Assembly (NCBI RefSeq): GCF_010093535.1
Contig: NW_022985224.1
Location: forward strand, 246,291-310,290
DNA: 64,000 nt
Source: Lindgomyces ingoldianus
Lineage: Eukaryota > Ascomycota > Dothideomycetes > Pleosporales > Lindgomycetaceae
Reading direction: 5' to 3'
In this document: positions 45,823 to 55,560 of the stretch, one piece after another
Position numbering within the stretch: position 1 is the first letter of the stretch
Layout of the letters: every line of letters begins with the position of its first letter
Notes under the pieces: model-generated
Database searches by the model: none
Told to the model about the DNA's origin: nothing
The model's input: the letters and a program-made list of their open reading frames with translations, nothing else
Program-made: the position numbers and the translations under genes

Positions 45823-48800
45823 ATGTCGTTCAGCAACCGCAACAGAAGCAGGCTGACACATGAGAATGGAGCAGGGACAGTCCAACATGACGGCGCAATG
45901 CATCCCAACGGCACGGAGAAGGCTCCGCCTGAGCCTACAAAGACACCTGCGCTTTCGCATCGCATGAAGCACGACAAGTCGATTCTTGCTCTCACCGTAT
46001 CTTCCAAGCACATATTCGCCGGCACCCAGGGGGGAGAGATACTGGTAAACCTTCCAGGAACAGTTGTATGCACAAGACTGACTAGTACAAGGTGTACAGT
46101 CTCGATACTTATGAGCGTCAGAGGGTCATTGAAGGCCACAAGGGAAGCGTACTCGGCCTCTGTCTCTCACACGATCAGACTCTTCTCTTCTCTAGCGCCA
46201 CGGATCCAATTGTCAACGTAATTCTCCCTGCACAGTGGACGAAGAGTCAGCTAATTCCCTCAGGTCTGGAGCACCTCTTCTTTCCTCCGCCTCTATGCGC
46301 TCTGGTCAACTTACGATGTCGGAGATATTTTTTGTGTTGCATACTCTTCATATCATCACACGGTCTATTTGGGAGCACAAAATACATCCATTCAGGTTTG
46401 TTAGCCTTCAACTATGAGACAGCAGCTCTGCTAACAAGTGAAGTGGTATGACCTGAAAGAGAAAGACTTCCGCCCTCGCCCCGCGCCTGCATCCCACCCC
46501 TCAGAGCGCAAGGATAGATTCTTCGACTCAGCTGGCCCCGGCGGAGTCCAGACTCCCAGGCCACATGGTTCCGAGCATCGGTTGCGAGACGCGGTAGGAG
46601 GCCAGAACCTCGAGATTGACAACCAAGACATCCACCAGTTCGCGCATTTCGGATACGTATATTGCATGCTGCTTGGGAAGGGCATACTGCCAGATGAACC
46701 TTCCGAGGAAGTGCTGGTTTCAGGAGGCGGAGATGGCCGGATTCTCCTGTGGCGGATACACCCTTCACGAGGCGGCGCTATCACCGAGATATGCTCGCTA
46801 GAAGATGGTAGAGAAGAGGGCGAGTCCGTTCTATCTCTTGCTCGCGAAGGATCCTTTCTATACAGTGGCCGACTTGATGGAGAAGTCAATGTCTGGGATC
46901 TCGAGACTCGGCAGCTCGTGAGGAGCTTGAAGGCCCAAACGGGGGATGTATTGACATTGAGCCTTGGCGGTGGGCTTCTCTTCGCTGGCGGTATTACTGG
47001 ATTCGTGCAGGTACGTATAACCGACCACCACTGACCACCATTCCAATCATTTGCTAACCATGTCGTAGAAATTCAACCAGCACTACGAGACAGTGTCAAC
47101 CTTCAAGGCCCATAGCGGCTTGATCCTTGCATCCGCATTTACTACCTTCAACGACAAGCCGATATTTGTTACTGGTGGTAATGACAGCGATGTCGTCATT
47201 TGGGATGTGCAGGATTGTGCAGAACCAACGTTCCATGCGAAGCGTAGTAACAATGGTTAGTTCTTAGCTCGACGACCTTTTTGCATGCGTGCTAATTCTA
47301 AGCTTAGATCTCATGGTCGAATCTCTGAGCCAGTTCATCTCGTTCCGCACCGTATCCTCTTTGCCTAAATATCGTGCTGATTGCAGAAGAGGCGCTCATT
47401 TCCTGCGATCAGTCTTTCAAAACTTCGGTGCCGCCACCGAAATGTTGAACACCACAGATCCTTTTAATCCAATCGTTTTCGCAAAGTTTAGAGGCAATCC
47501 AGCTACTGCGGCATCAAGGAAGAAAATTCTGTTCTACGGCCACTATGATGTCATTCCTGCAGAAAACGAACAAGGAAAGTGGAAGCATGACCCATTCACA
47601 CTGACTGGAGAGGATGGCTACTTGTATGGTCGCGGCATATCTGACAACAAAGGTCCGATCATGGCTGCTATTTATGCAGCCCATGAACTCGCCAATGAGC
47701 AATCACTTGGTTCTGACATCATCTTCCTCATTGAGGGCGAGGAGGAAAGTGGCTCTCGAGGCTTCGCGCAGGCCATTCGGGCGAGGAAGAACCTGATTGG
47801 AGATATAGACTGGATCCTGTTAGCGAACAGCTACTGGCTCGACGATCATGTCCCCTGCCTCACATACGGGTTGCGAGGTGTCATCCACGCTACCGTACAG
47901 GTTGAGAGCCGACACCCTGATCTTCACAGCGGCGTCGACGGAAGTGCTCTCCTAGATGAACCATTAAAGGACTTAGTCATGGTTCTGTCAAAGCTCACCG
48001 GTAGCCACGGAAAAGTCCAAATCCCTGGGTTCTACCAACCCATCCTCCCTTTCACACCTGAAGAGCGAAGTCTGTACGACGAAATCACCGACACCCTTAT
48101 TCGTGGGAACCCCGATCTTGGAGACCCTGACGAGCTTGCCCAATCCCTCATACGCAGATGGCGCGAAGCCTCGCTCACAATCCACCGCTTCCAAACCTCC
48201 GGCCCTGAGAACTCAACCATCATTCCCCGCCTCGCCCGAGCATCCTTATCCATGCGTCTCGTGCCCAATCAAGAGTCCTCCGAAGTCGCCAAATCATTGA
48301 CTTCATTCCTCAATTCTGAATTTAAGAAATTGGATTCCAAGAACCAGGTGCAAGTAACCATCGACCACCAAGCCGAACCCTGGCTGGGCGACTACAACAA
48401 TGAAATCTTCCAAACCCTCGAATCGGCCATCATGTCAGTATGGGGTCCCACACTCGGCCGACGTCGGAGCTCTGTTCATGCCTCAAAATCTCTTTTCGAA
48501 TATTTCGGGCCCTTAACGACTTCGTCGTCAGACTCAAGGCCATCTCCAGCAACATCCAACACGCTGGCCAACGCCAATAGTTCCGCGGAACAGGATGGAG
48601 ATGACGCGACACCTTGCCCGACATTGCTTGCCCGCAAGCCGCTGTATATCAGAGAAGGAGGGAGTATCCCCTCAATTAGGTTCTTGGAAAAAGAGTTTGG
48701 GGCTCCAGCGGCACATCTACCGTGTGGCCAGGCGAGCGACAGTGCACATTTGGATAATGAGAGGTTGAGGTTGGTGAATTTGTATAATAGTAAGATGATC

Positions 48801-48836
48801 TTTAAGAAAGTGTTTGAGGAGCTGCCGCAGAAGTAA
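45823..48836 (+). CDS. DUG2: Glutathione-degrading DUG complex subunit (WD40 + M20 peptidase)
   Basis: Dug2 pairs with Dug3 to form a glutamine-amidotransferase-like complex that opens glutathione. Six exons, 45823-46044, 46092-46217, 46264-46395, 46444-47010, 47069-47255 and 47308-48836, give about 920 residues, close to yeast Dug2. Residues about 50-410 are WD40 repeats (VYSLDTYERQRVIEGHKGSVLGLCLSHD; GEVNVWDLETRQLV; SDVVIWDVQD). The M20 metallopeptidase domain starts at about 415, with the zinc ligand His in LFYGHYDVIPA (about H490), the bridging Asp in GRGISDNKGP, the catalytic EGEEESGSRGF, and HPDLHSGVDG. An insertion of about 55 residues with Ser/Asn/Ala-rich text (nt about 48455-48610) interrupts the C-terminal part before REGGSIPSIRFLE. 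All introns are 46-58 nt. Start: first Met after an in-frame stop at 45736. The final DSAHLDNERLRLVNLYNSK is typical of the family. Confidence 0.95.
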
Positions 48837-49850
48837 GGGGGTTGGAACCGGGGAAGATAATTAGGATATTGGGCGCAGTGTTGGATCTATCGGGTTTTAA
48901 CATACCCTTTCAACAAAGGTCTCGATGGGGTTGGGTGCATTGGAGGCAAATGGATGAATTTGGGGAAATAGGTAAAGGCGGGGGTGTATGCAGTGCAGGG
49001 CGGCGCAGAAAAGGGAGGACAGAGTTGGTGTTGGATTGTTGGGACTAGGCTTTATATACCCTTCTGAAGTAAATTATATCTTTATTTTCTCCCGTCCCTT
49101 AGGCTTCTGATACCTAGCTGTAGGAAGTAGGTCGAACTTCGAGCCTTGGTTCAAGGCCACCGTGACCAACCTTGGAATCTCGATAACATCCCTGAGAGAA
49201 GCACGACATGGAACCTTGAAGGTTGGTAAGCTAGAAGAGATGAAGATGTGAATTGAGTCCTGCAAGACCAATTCCCGAGGTACACGCGAGCGCAATTAGG
49301 AAAGATGCCGTCTATCCTTCATCTACTCTACTGTTGTTTTTGCCGCTATGGTTGAACGACGCGATAAGTCAAGTCGTTCGCCCTCCGCTTTTTTTATCTC
49401 TTCACCAACTCGAAGACCATCGCAGTACAATGGGGTACTTATCCATCACAGATTGAGTCCATAGCATTATGGATGGTGCAGTTCGGTTCCAGTAGCGGTG
49501 GAGACATCAAGTTCCACACAACCCCCACTAGCGTCAGTTGTTCGAAATTGATTAATAAGTGTGCTTACTAATCCACGTGACGTTGAATTTCTGAAGCACC
49601 GCCACTTCTCACTGTCCCACCATCCACAATCACCACCATCTCATTCCTTTGAGCGCTTTTCCTATGAATCTTCTAGCCTGTAATCTCGGGTCTTTGGCTT
49701 CTCGATCCCCGCATGTCTTGCATACGTCTATTTCAATAATCTCCCTAGCTGGAGCTCGCTGATAATCCTCATCATGCGTCTTCTACAGCTCAGACGTGAG
49801 GAGAGAACCGAGGACGCACAAACCACTATGCATATTGCTACTCCAAATAG
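48837..49850. other. Intergenic region at the edge of the transposon block
   Basis: About 1 kb of ordinary composition downstream of DUG2. No recognisable gene. Confidence 0.5.
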
Positions 49851-49861
49851 AGTATGGCCTG

Positions 49862-49883
49862 GGGGGTTAGCAGTTTCTAACCC
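49862..49883. repeat. Short inverted repeat at the transposon-block edge
   Basis: GGGGTTAG and CTAACCCC face each other across six bases, and an AGCAGAGC/GCTCTGCT hairpin follows at 49976-49993. They lie where base composition turns AT-rich, and may be element ends. Confidence 0.4.
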
Positions 49884-50250
49884 CTATTAGTAGTGTTTCT
49901 CTCCTTAGCTGTTTAAAGGACTTTTATAATTTTCTTTATAAATTAACCTACTTTAAAAGCTAAATATAATGTTATTAGCAGAGCTTGCTCTGCTTATTAT
50001 ATTCGGGTTTGCAGAACGAAAAGTTGAGCAGAATCTCCTCTTTTGGACGCGCTAGTTAGTCAGAATTTCTTCGGATAAACCCCGGTAACGCTGTTTCTCT
50101 GTCACCTTATGTGTTTCTTATATTCTTTTTTAAAAAAAATGTATAGCTAATGTAAGTGCACCTTTATGCTAATTTGCATGCAGTTTGCTCTAGCATGCGT
50201 TGTGTAAAACATGTTTAAATTATGGTTAGTTGCGTCTGTTCCACCTCTCT

Positions 50251-50340
50251 AGCCACATCGGTGTGTCGGGGATTGGCATCAGCCACATTGGTGTGTCGAG
50301 AATTGGCATCAGCCGCATCGGTGTGTCGGGGATGGGCAGT
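50251..50340 (+). repeat. 30-bp minisatellite, three units
   Basis: Units start at 50251, 50281 and 50311, each beginning AGCCRCATYGGTGTGTCGRG. Differences are transitions or at the unit ends. It abuts the terminal part of the inverted pogo-like fragment. Confidence 0.85.
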
Positions 50341-51130
50341 TGCTCGCACACCTGAGTTGCCAAGACCACACCACAACAAACTTTATTATGGCCCATAACA
50401 ACCCACTCTAGCACTATAGAGTACAGTACAGCCTAGAATATTATTTAGATACTACTTCTACTTCTTGCTTACACGTTTGCGCGTTATGCCTAGTCTAATT
50501 GCACTGTCCGCAGCGCCTTTAGGATTGCTTATCTTGTCAGATTGAAGCACTGTTTCTGGGCTTCCTGAGATGAATGATGGGTTTTGGATATGATGTATGG
50601 GATGATGATTGATTGTATTGATTTATCGATCTTTTTTTCTGCTCTGCTCGTGTTGCTCGGCTTTTGTTTTTCCGGTCCGAGTCCCTCGCGCACTAGCCCT
50701 ATGCGCGACCAGCTTGCAACATGCTGCAATTTGCTGCAACATGCTGCAATTTGTTGCAAAATGCTGCAACATGCTGCAATTTGCAGCAACATACTGTTCG
50801 AGCTTATTGCTCGTACTACGTAGCAGCTTTCGTCCAGCGTTCCTCCTGTCTTGACAGTAGGTGCGCATATCTGACATATCTACTTTAGCTTACACCTGCT
50901 TCTTTGCCTTCTTCCTGTCACTGCGCGCCCTAAACTTATTTTAAGCTGTTAAGCGCAGGCCTTTCTAAATGTAGCTGCCTTATTAGCTGCTTAAAGCTTA
51001 GTAATTTCCTATTACGCTAACACTAGCTTATGTGCAATTATTACTACTCTTTGTAAGGCTTTTTTTCTAGAGGCATTACCCCCCTAGAACTCTCTCTAAA
51101 CGTAGAGCTACTTGCAACACAACTAATATC
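50341..51130 (-). mobile_element. 3' part of a second pogo/Fot1-like transposon, minus strand
   Basis: The reverse complement matches 54100-54545 of the full element in blocks. They include the zinc-knuckle text RRCGQCNxTRHNAQTCK (50440-50520), the AGGAAGAAGGCAAAGAAGC segment (about 50895-50920), the AAGCTTTAAGCAGCTAATAA segment (about 50980-51000), and the terminal-repeat text with CACACCTGAGTTGC (about 50350-50370). It is interrupted by the solo LTR 50535-50876 and lacks its 5' part. It keeps several TCA, TGA and TCG sites lost in the full element, so it is less mutated. Confidence 0.78.
50535..50876. mobile_element. Solo LTR, 342 bp, with TATCT target duplication
   Basis: Begins TGTCAGAT and ends ATCTGACA, an inverted terminal repeat with canonical TG...CA ends. 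It is flanked by TATCT at 50530-50534 and 50877-50881. Removing it rejoins the pogo-like text on both sides. Inside is a TTTGCTGCAA-like short repeat (about 50715-50790). It is rich in TCA, TGA and TCG, so it was not hit by the mutation process. No internal retroelement genes remain. Confidence 0.85.
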
Positions 51131-51310
51131 TACTAGGGATTGTTGCCTGCTGCTGTAATCTACTGTAGTTTGCTGCAATTTGCTATAGTTTGCCGCAATT
51201 TGCTGTAGTTTGCTGCAATTTGCAATAGTTTGCTACAATTTGCTACAATTTGCTATAGTTTGCTGCAATTTGCTGTAGTTTACTACAATTTGCTGCAATT
51301 TACTTTATGC
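51125..51310 (+). repeat. TTTGCTGCAA-type short tandem repeat, mutated
   Basis: About 15 imperfect copies of a 10-bp unit (TTTGCTGCAA, TTTGCTATAG, TTTGCTGTAG). The same unit occurs inside the solo LTR 50535-50876, so this may be a mutated relic of that LTR family. Confidence 0.7.
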
Positions 51311-52688
51311 ATTTCCTAACACTGCTAGGTAATATCTTACTAACACCTCTAGGCATTAGCTTATTATATTTAAACAGCAGTTAAAGAAGCTAAACTAGTA
51401 GTTATGTAAACAAAACAGCTTGTTAAGGTATTATATGTACTACATTAATCTTTGCAGCAATAGAGAGGCAGAGGCAGAGGCAGAGGCAGCGCTAGAGCTC
51501 CCTAGCACTTTAAGAAATCCCTGCAAAGGTAATAAACTACATAAGCTATAGCTCTATAACTAGGGCTTTAATGCTAAATTAATTAAATTAAAGATATTAG
51601 GTAGCAGTATTAGGCGTAGCGTAGCAGTATGTTACAATCCTTGCTTCGTGGAAGCACTCGGGTCTTATGATATTCCTAGGGGAGAAGTAGGACGGGTAGT
51701 AGGGGCCAACGGCAGGGTGTACAGTCCTACGTATAGGCTATTAGGCTAATAGAGAGGGAGTAGAGTGACCAGATTGTAGTTTGCCCTATGTGCAGCAGTA
51801 TAGTGGCTAGGGTTAAACAGTCCTGTTAGACAGAGTTAGAGGTATATATAGTGTAAGATATACAAATAGTATTATAACTTTTTATAAAGTTAAATACTAC
51901 TTAGTCTATATAAAGAATAAACTAAATATTAAACACACCTCCCTAAAGGTTATTTAAGGTGGGGACTATATACACGTTTAGGGGTGCTAAGGGGAGCAGG
52001 AGGAGTTCACAGGAGCCTGCTAAGGAGAGCTCTGCAAGCTCCCTTAGGCTCCCTAGACTTGTAGCCTCTTTACTTATTAGACAACGTATTCCTCTATTAC
52101 TACAGGCAGCTGTGCTGCTTCTGTGTCCTTTAACTAGTTTATAAGCAAGCCCTGCTCTAATCTAGCTAGATTGTGGAGCACTCTAGTAGAGTTACGCTGG
52201 TCTAACTGTAGACTGTAACACGCTGCCCCTTCTCCCTAGCAGCGTCCTTGCCGCTCTGCTTACACAACTGTGTTAGTAAGAGTTTATTTATAAAGTAAGT
52301 GTTTACTTACTAAAAGGCATCTTTAACATCTATTTTTTTTAAACTAAATAGCTTATTAGTCTTATTTATTCTACTATTTTTATATTACTCTTTGTTTTAA
52401 CTCTTTTTACTAGATAAAGATAAGGCTCTATAGCACTTACTAGTCTTTAAGGTTGTCCTGTGTACTAACTCTATCCTTAGACAGAGGCGTTAAATGTGTA
52501 AAAAAGTATAGTAAGTGCAACACCTTTATTTCTAATGCTGCGTAGAATTAGTTAGAGAAGAAAAAAAAGGCACTTCTTTAAAAAGCTACTACTATAAAGG
52601 TTTATAAGTAGGAGCTTAATAATAAGATGTTGCGTTAAGTTTAGAAGACTTTAAAGGTAAAGGCTAAGAAGTGTTCTAAATAGAACTA
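51311..52688. other. Unassigned AT-rich transposon debris
   Basis: No open frames. It contains an AGGCAG hexanucleotide repeat at 51465-51489 and a less mutated island at about 51640-51775 which retains TCG, TGA and CGG. The remainder is AT-rich. I could not match it to a protein family. Confidence 0.5.
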
Positions 52689-52690
52689 TA

Positions 52691-52747
52691 ACGTACTTTA
52701 TAAGCAAGTTGCTTACACACCTAAGTTGCTTACTTTTGCTAAGACCC
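52691..52747 (+). repeat. Left terminal inverted repeat of the pogo-like element
   Basis: Pairs over 57 bp with 54500-54556. Compared with the right repeat, the differences are C-to-T or G-to-A here. Confidence 0.85.
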
Positions 52748-54499
52748 TACTACACTACTTTTCCTACACTAATGCATTCCTAACAACACTACTTAAATGT
52801 GTTAAAGGAACATTAGATGCAGCTTACACTTTAGGCTTTTAAATAAAATGTAACACTTTTTAACTAACACGCTACAGCTATCTACAGAGTCCTTTAAAAG
52901 ATAATAAGTAACTAACACACTAGACAACCTTTCTAAGCTAATTATATAGCTAACTTATAAAAGCTAAATAATAATAAGGAGTAGGTAATTATTTAGCACA
53001 TACTTAAGCTAGATGTGTAAGGATTTCCCCCCTAGCTAGTAGCTATAGCTAATATAGCTAATTCTTTACACACTAAGCATAATATAGGCTATATTAGCAT
53101 AAACTAGCCTAATATGTTTATTAAGTGTTACTTAAAGCTTAAAGTAAAGTTTAAGTGTAAGTATAACTATAAAAAAGCTTTTTATAAAATTTTTATAGTA
53201 ATTTAAAGCTAGCTTAACTTTATAAAGAATATTAAAGCTAAGTATAGCATTTAAAATAACAACATATACAACTTTAATAAAATAAGGTTTATAATAGGCT
53301 AGATATCTACTAAAGCAGTTGTTATAAGTTTAGAGAGATAAGGACAGCTAAAAGCAGTCTAGCTAGGTAACTAGAAGTAGACAACAGCTATCTAAGGCAT
53401 TAATGCTAAAAAGTAGGCTATTTTACTTTTTATTATTTTTTAGAGTAGCAACTACCTTTTAAACTAGTATAAAAAGAAAAATTTACTTTAGAATTAAGTT
53501 ATTATAATCTTTAAGCGCAGCTAGACTACTAATTAGCTTAGTTTAGACTAGTTAAAGCACTTTAATGTGCATATAAAAAAGTGTACTGTTAGCAGCTACT
53601 GTCTGCTAGTTATTAATAGCTATAAAAGCTATAACTTACTTTATTTTTAGTAATACTATAAAGATAATAAGATTATTACTATTTATATGCTTTTTTACTT
53701 ATTACACTTTTTATAGCTACTTAATGTAGGTTGTTTTACTCTTTTAAAAAAAGTATATAGGTGCTAAGCTAAAAACCTTATACATAACTAGATTACTTAT
53801 ATTATAAAAATAAAGTTCTTACTATGCTTTAAAATAGCTTATAATGCTATAATTACTTTTAGTAATATTTAAAAAGCGTTTTAAGGCACTAAATTAGTTC
53901 CTTTTAACCTATAATAAGTTATAATAGGCCTTAATATAAAGTTACGCACTTTATTACTACTACTACTTATATATAACAAGCTCTAGTAGTTATAAACCTT
54001 AAGTAATACTTTAAAACTTAAGTTATAATTAATACTTATAAAAATAAAAATTTAAAAGTATATAAATAGTTTACTAACTTTTATAGTTAAAGTGTTTAAA
54101 AAAGTCTTAAAAAAAGTAGTAATAATTACACATAAGCTAGTATTAGTGTAATAGAAAATTACTAAGCTTTAAGCAGCTAATAAAGCTACTATATAATATA
54201 AATTATATAAAAAAAAGCAGATTAAGGTAGAAAAAACTTTAATAATTTAGAAAAGCCTACACTTAAGAGCTTTAAAGAAGTTTAAAGCGCGCAGTAATAG
54301 GAAGAAGGCAAAGAAGCAGGTGTAAGCTAAAGTAAGTAAGCTATTCTAAAGGCGCTGTAGACAGTGTAATTAGACTAGGCATAATGCGCAAATGTGTAAG
54401 CAAGAAGCAGAAGTAGTATCTAAATAATATTCTAGGCTGTACTGTACTATATAGTGCCAGAGCAGGTTGTTATAGGCTATAATAAAGTTTGTTAGGGTG

Positions 54500-54556
54500 G
54501 GGTCTTAGCAAAAGTAAGCAACTCAGGTGTGTGAGCGACTCGCCCATGAAGTACGT
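54500..54556 (-). repeat. Right terminal inverted repeat of the pogo-like element
   Basis: Inverted match to 52691-52747. Unlike the element body it retains TCA, TGA, TCG and CGA sites, so it preserves the ancestral end sequence. Confidence 0.85.
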
Positions 54557-54558
54557 TA

Positions 54559-55263
54559 TCTAAAAATTATTAGATCTACTAAAGGCTTAGTGTGTAAGGT
54601 ATTTAAAGAGGGATCTTTTCTCTTTAAACAAAATAGAAGCTTTTAAGGCTAAAATAAAAAGTTACTTTTTTTTATAGCCTTTATTAGCTAAGACTTATCT
54701 TTAAAAGCTACTACTATTTAGTAATAACACAGCTATTTTTTTTAATATAAGTGCTTTATTACTTAGCTAGTTTTTTTTAGATAAGCTTAAAAGTACTTTT
54801 ATACTAATATTTACATATTCTATAAATTCTTAGCTAGTTTTTATATATTTTTACTAGTAAGCTACTTTTTTTATTTTACTAAAAATTCTTTTTTATTTTT
54901 TTAGTTACTAATAATGTGTTTAACTTTATACTTAGTTTCTTAATTTTTTTATTTTTATATAAATAAGGGAATTTTTTTAGGCACTTTTTCTAGCTTAGAG
55001 ATATAGAACTATAAGTGTATTTTTATATATAAAAGAAGCTTAAGTTTATAGTTATCTTATTAAGTTTAAAGAACTTTATATAGTTTTATTTTTCTTTTTG
55101 CTAGCTTTCTAAAGAGTCTAGATAGCTTAAGGTTTTTAGTATTAAAATATATATAATCTTCTAGGTAGATTTTTAGTCCTAGTTATTATAATTTATTTAT
55201 ATATTTTTTTATTATCTTTTAGCTAGATTTAGCTTTAATTACTAATTTTTTATATATATTTTA
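54559..55263. other. Unassigned AT-rich DNA between two transposons
   Basis: About 700 bp dense in stops with long T and A runs. I could not assign it to a family; a mutated retroelement remnant is likely. Confidence 0.4.
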
Positions 55264-55560
55264 TGTTAAATGGACTCTCTGCTAGCTAGCAAATGGTATT
55301 AGCAATTGCGTACGAGGCAGAAAGGTTTGCACGGTGTAAACATCGTACAGGGGGGTAGGTGGGTAACTAGTGTTGATTGCTTATGTTGTCTAAGTCTGTG
55401 CGAAGGAAAGGAATATTTATCCCTTTATGCGTACAACGTAACACAAGGCTATGTCACGTGACACATAACTGCGTATCTAAATGCTGTTATTTAGACACTA
55501 GTAACTTTTCTTTTTCCTTTATACAGACCTTGCCTAGTTTACCCTGTTTGTCTTACTAAA
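55264..55560 (-). mobile_element. Copia LTR-like segment next to the minus-strand copia element
   Basis: Begins TGTTAAATGGACTC on the plus strand, which is the complement of a typical LTR end (TTTAACA). It lies just downstream of the RNase H end of the minus-strand copia element and resembles 40437-40760. It is GC-richer and partly unmutated (55320-55480 keeps TGA, TCA and TCG). The other boundary is not fixed. Confidence 0.55.

Larger units (their letters stand above)
52691..54556 (+). mobile_element. Full-length pogo/Fot1-like DNA transposon, mutated
   Basis: 1,866 bp, bounded by TA at 52689-52690 and 54557-54558, with 57-bp terminal inverted repeats starting ACGTACTT (52691-52747 and 54500-54556). 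This size and the TA duplication fit the Tc1/mariner superfamily. One reading frame holds the whole decayed DDE transposase: GNxKxTTAIxGINAKKxAILLFIIF (about 53370), SSYCLLVINSYKSYNLLYFQ (about 53590), YYKDNKIITIYML (about 53650), LNVGCFTLLKKVY (about 53720) and the C-terminal zinc knuckle RRCRQCN-TRHNAQMC (54350-54400), ending at TAA 54425. Many CAG/CAA codons are now TAG/TAA and the DGH aspartate now reads Asn. It cannot encode an active transposase. Confidence 0.88.

Noticed and set aside
47289..48836. Stand-alone M20 peptidase gene
   Set aside because: Five upstream exons with WD40 repeats join in frame, giving the known DUG2 architecture.
50251..50340. CRISPR-like array
   Set aside because: Contiguous 30-bp units without spacers in a fungal genome; it is a minisatellite.
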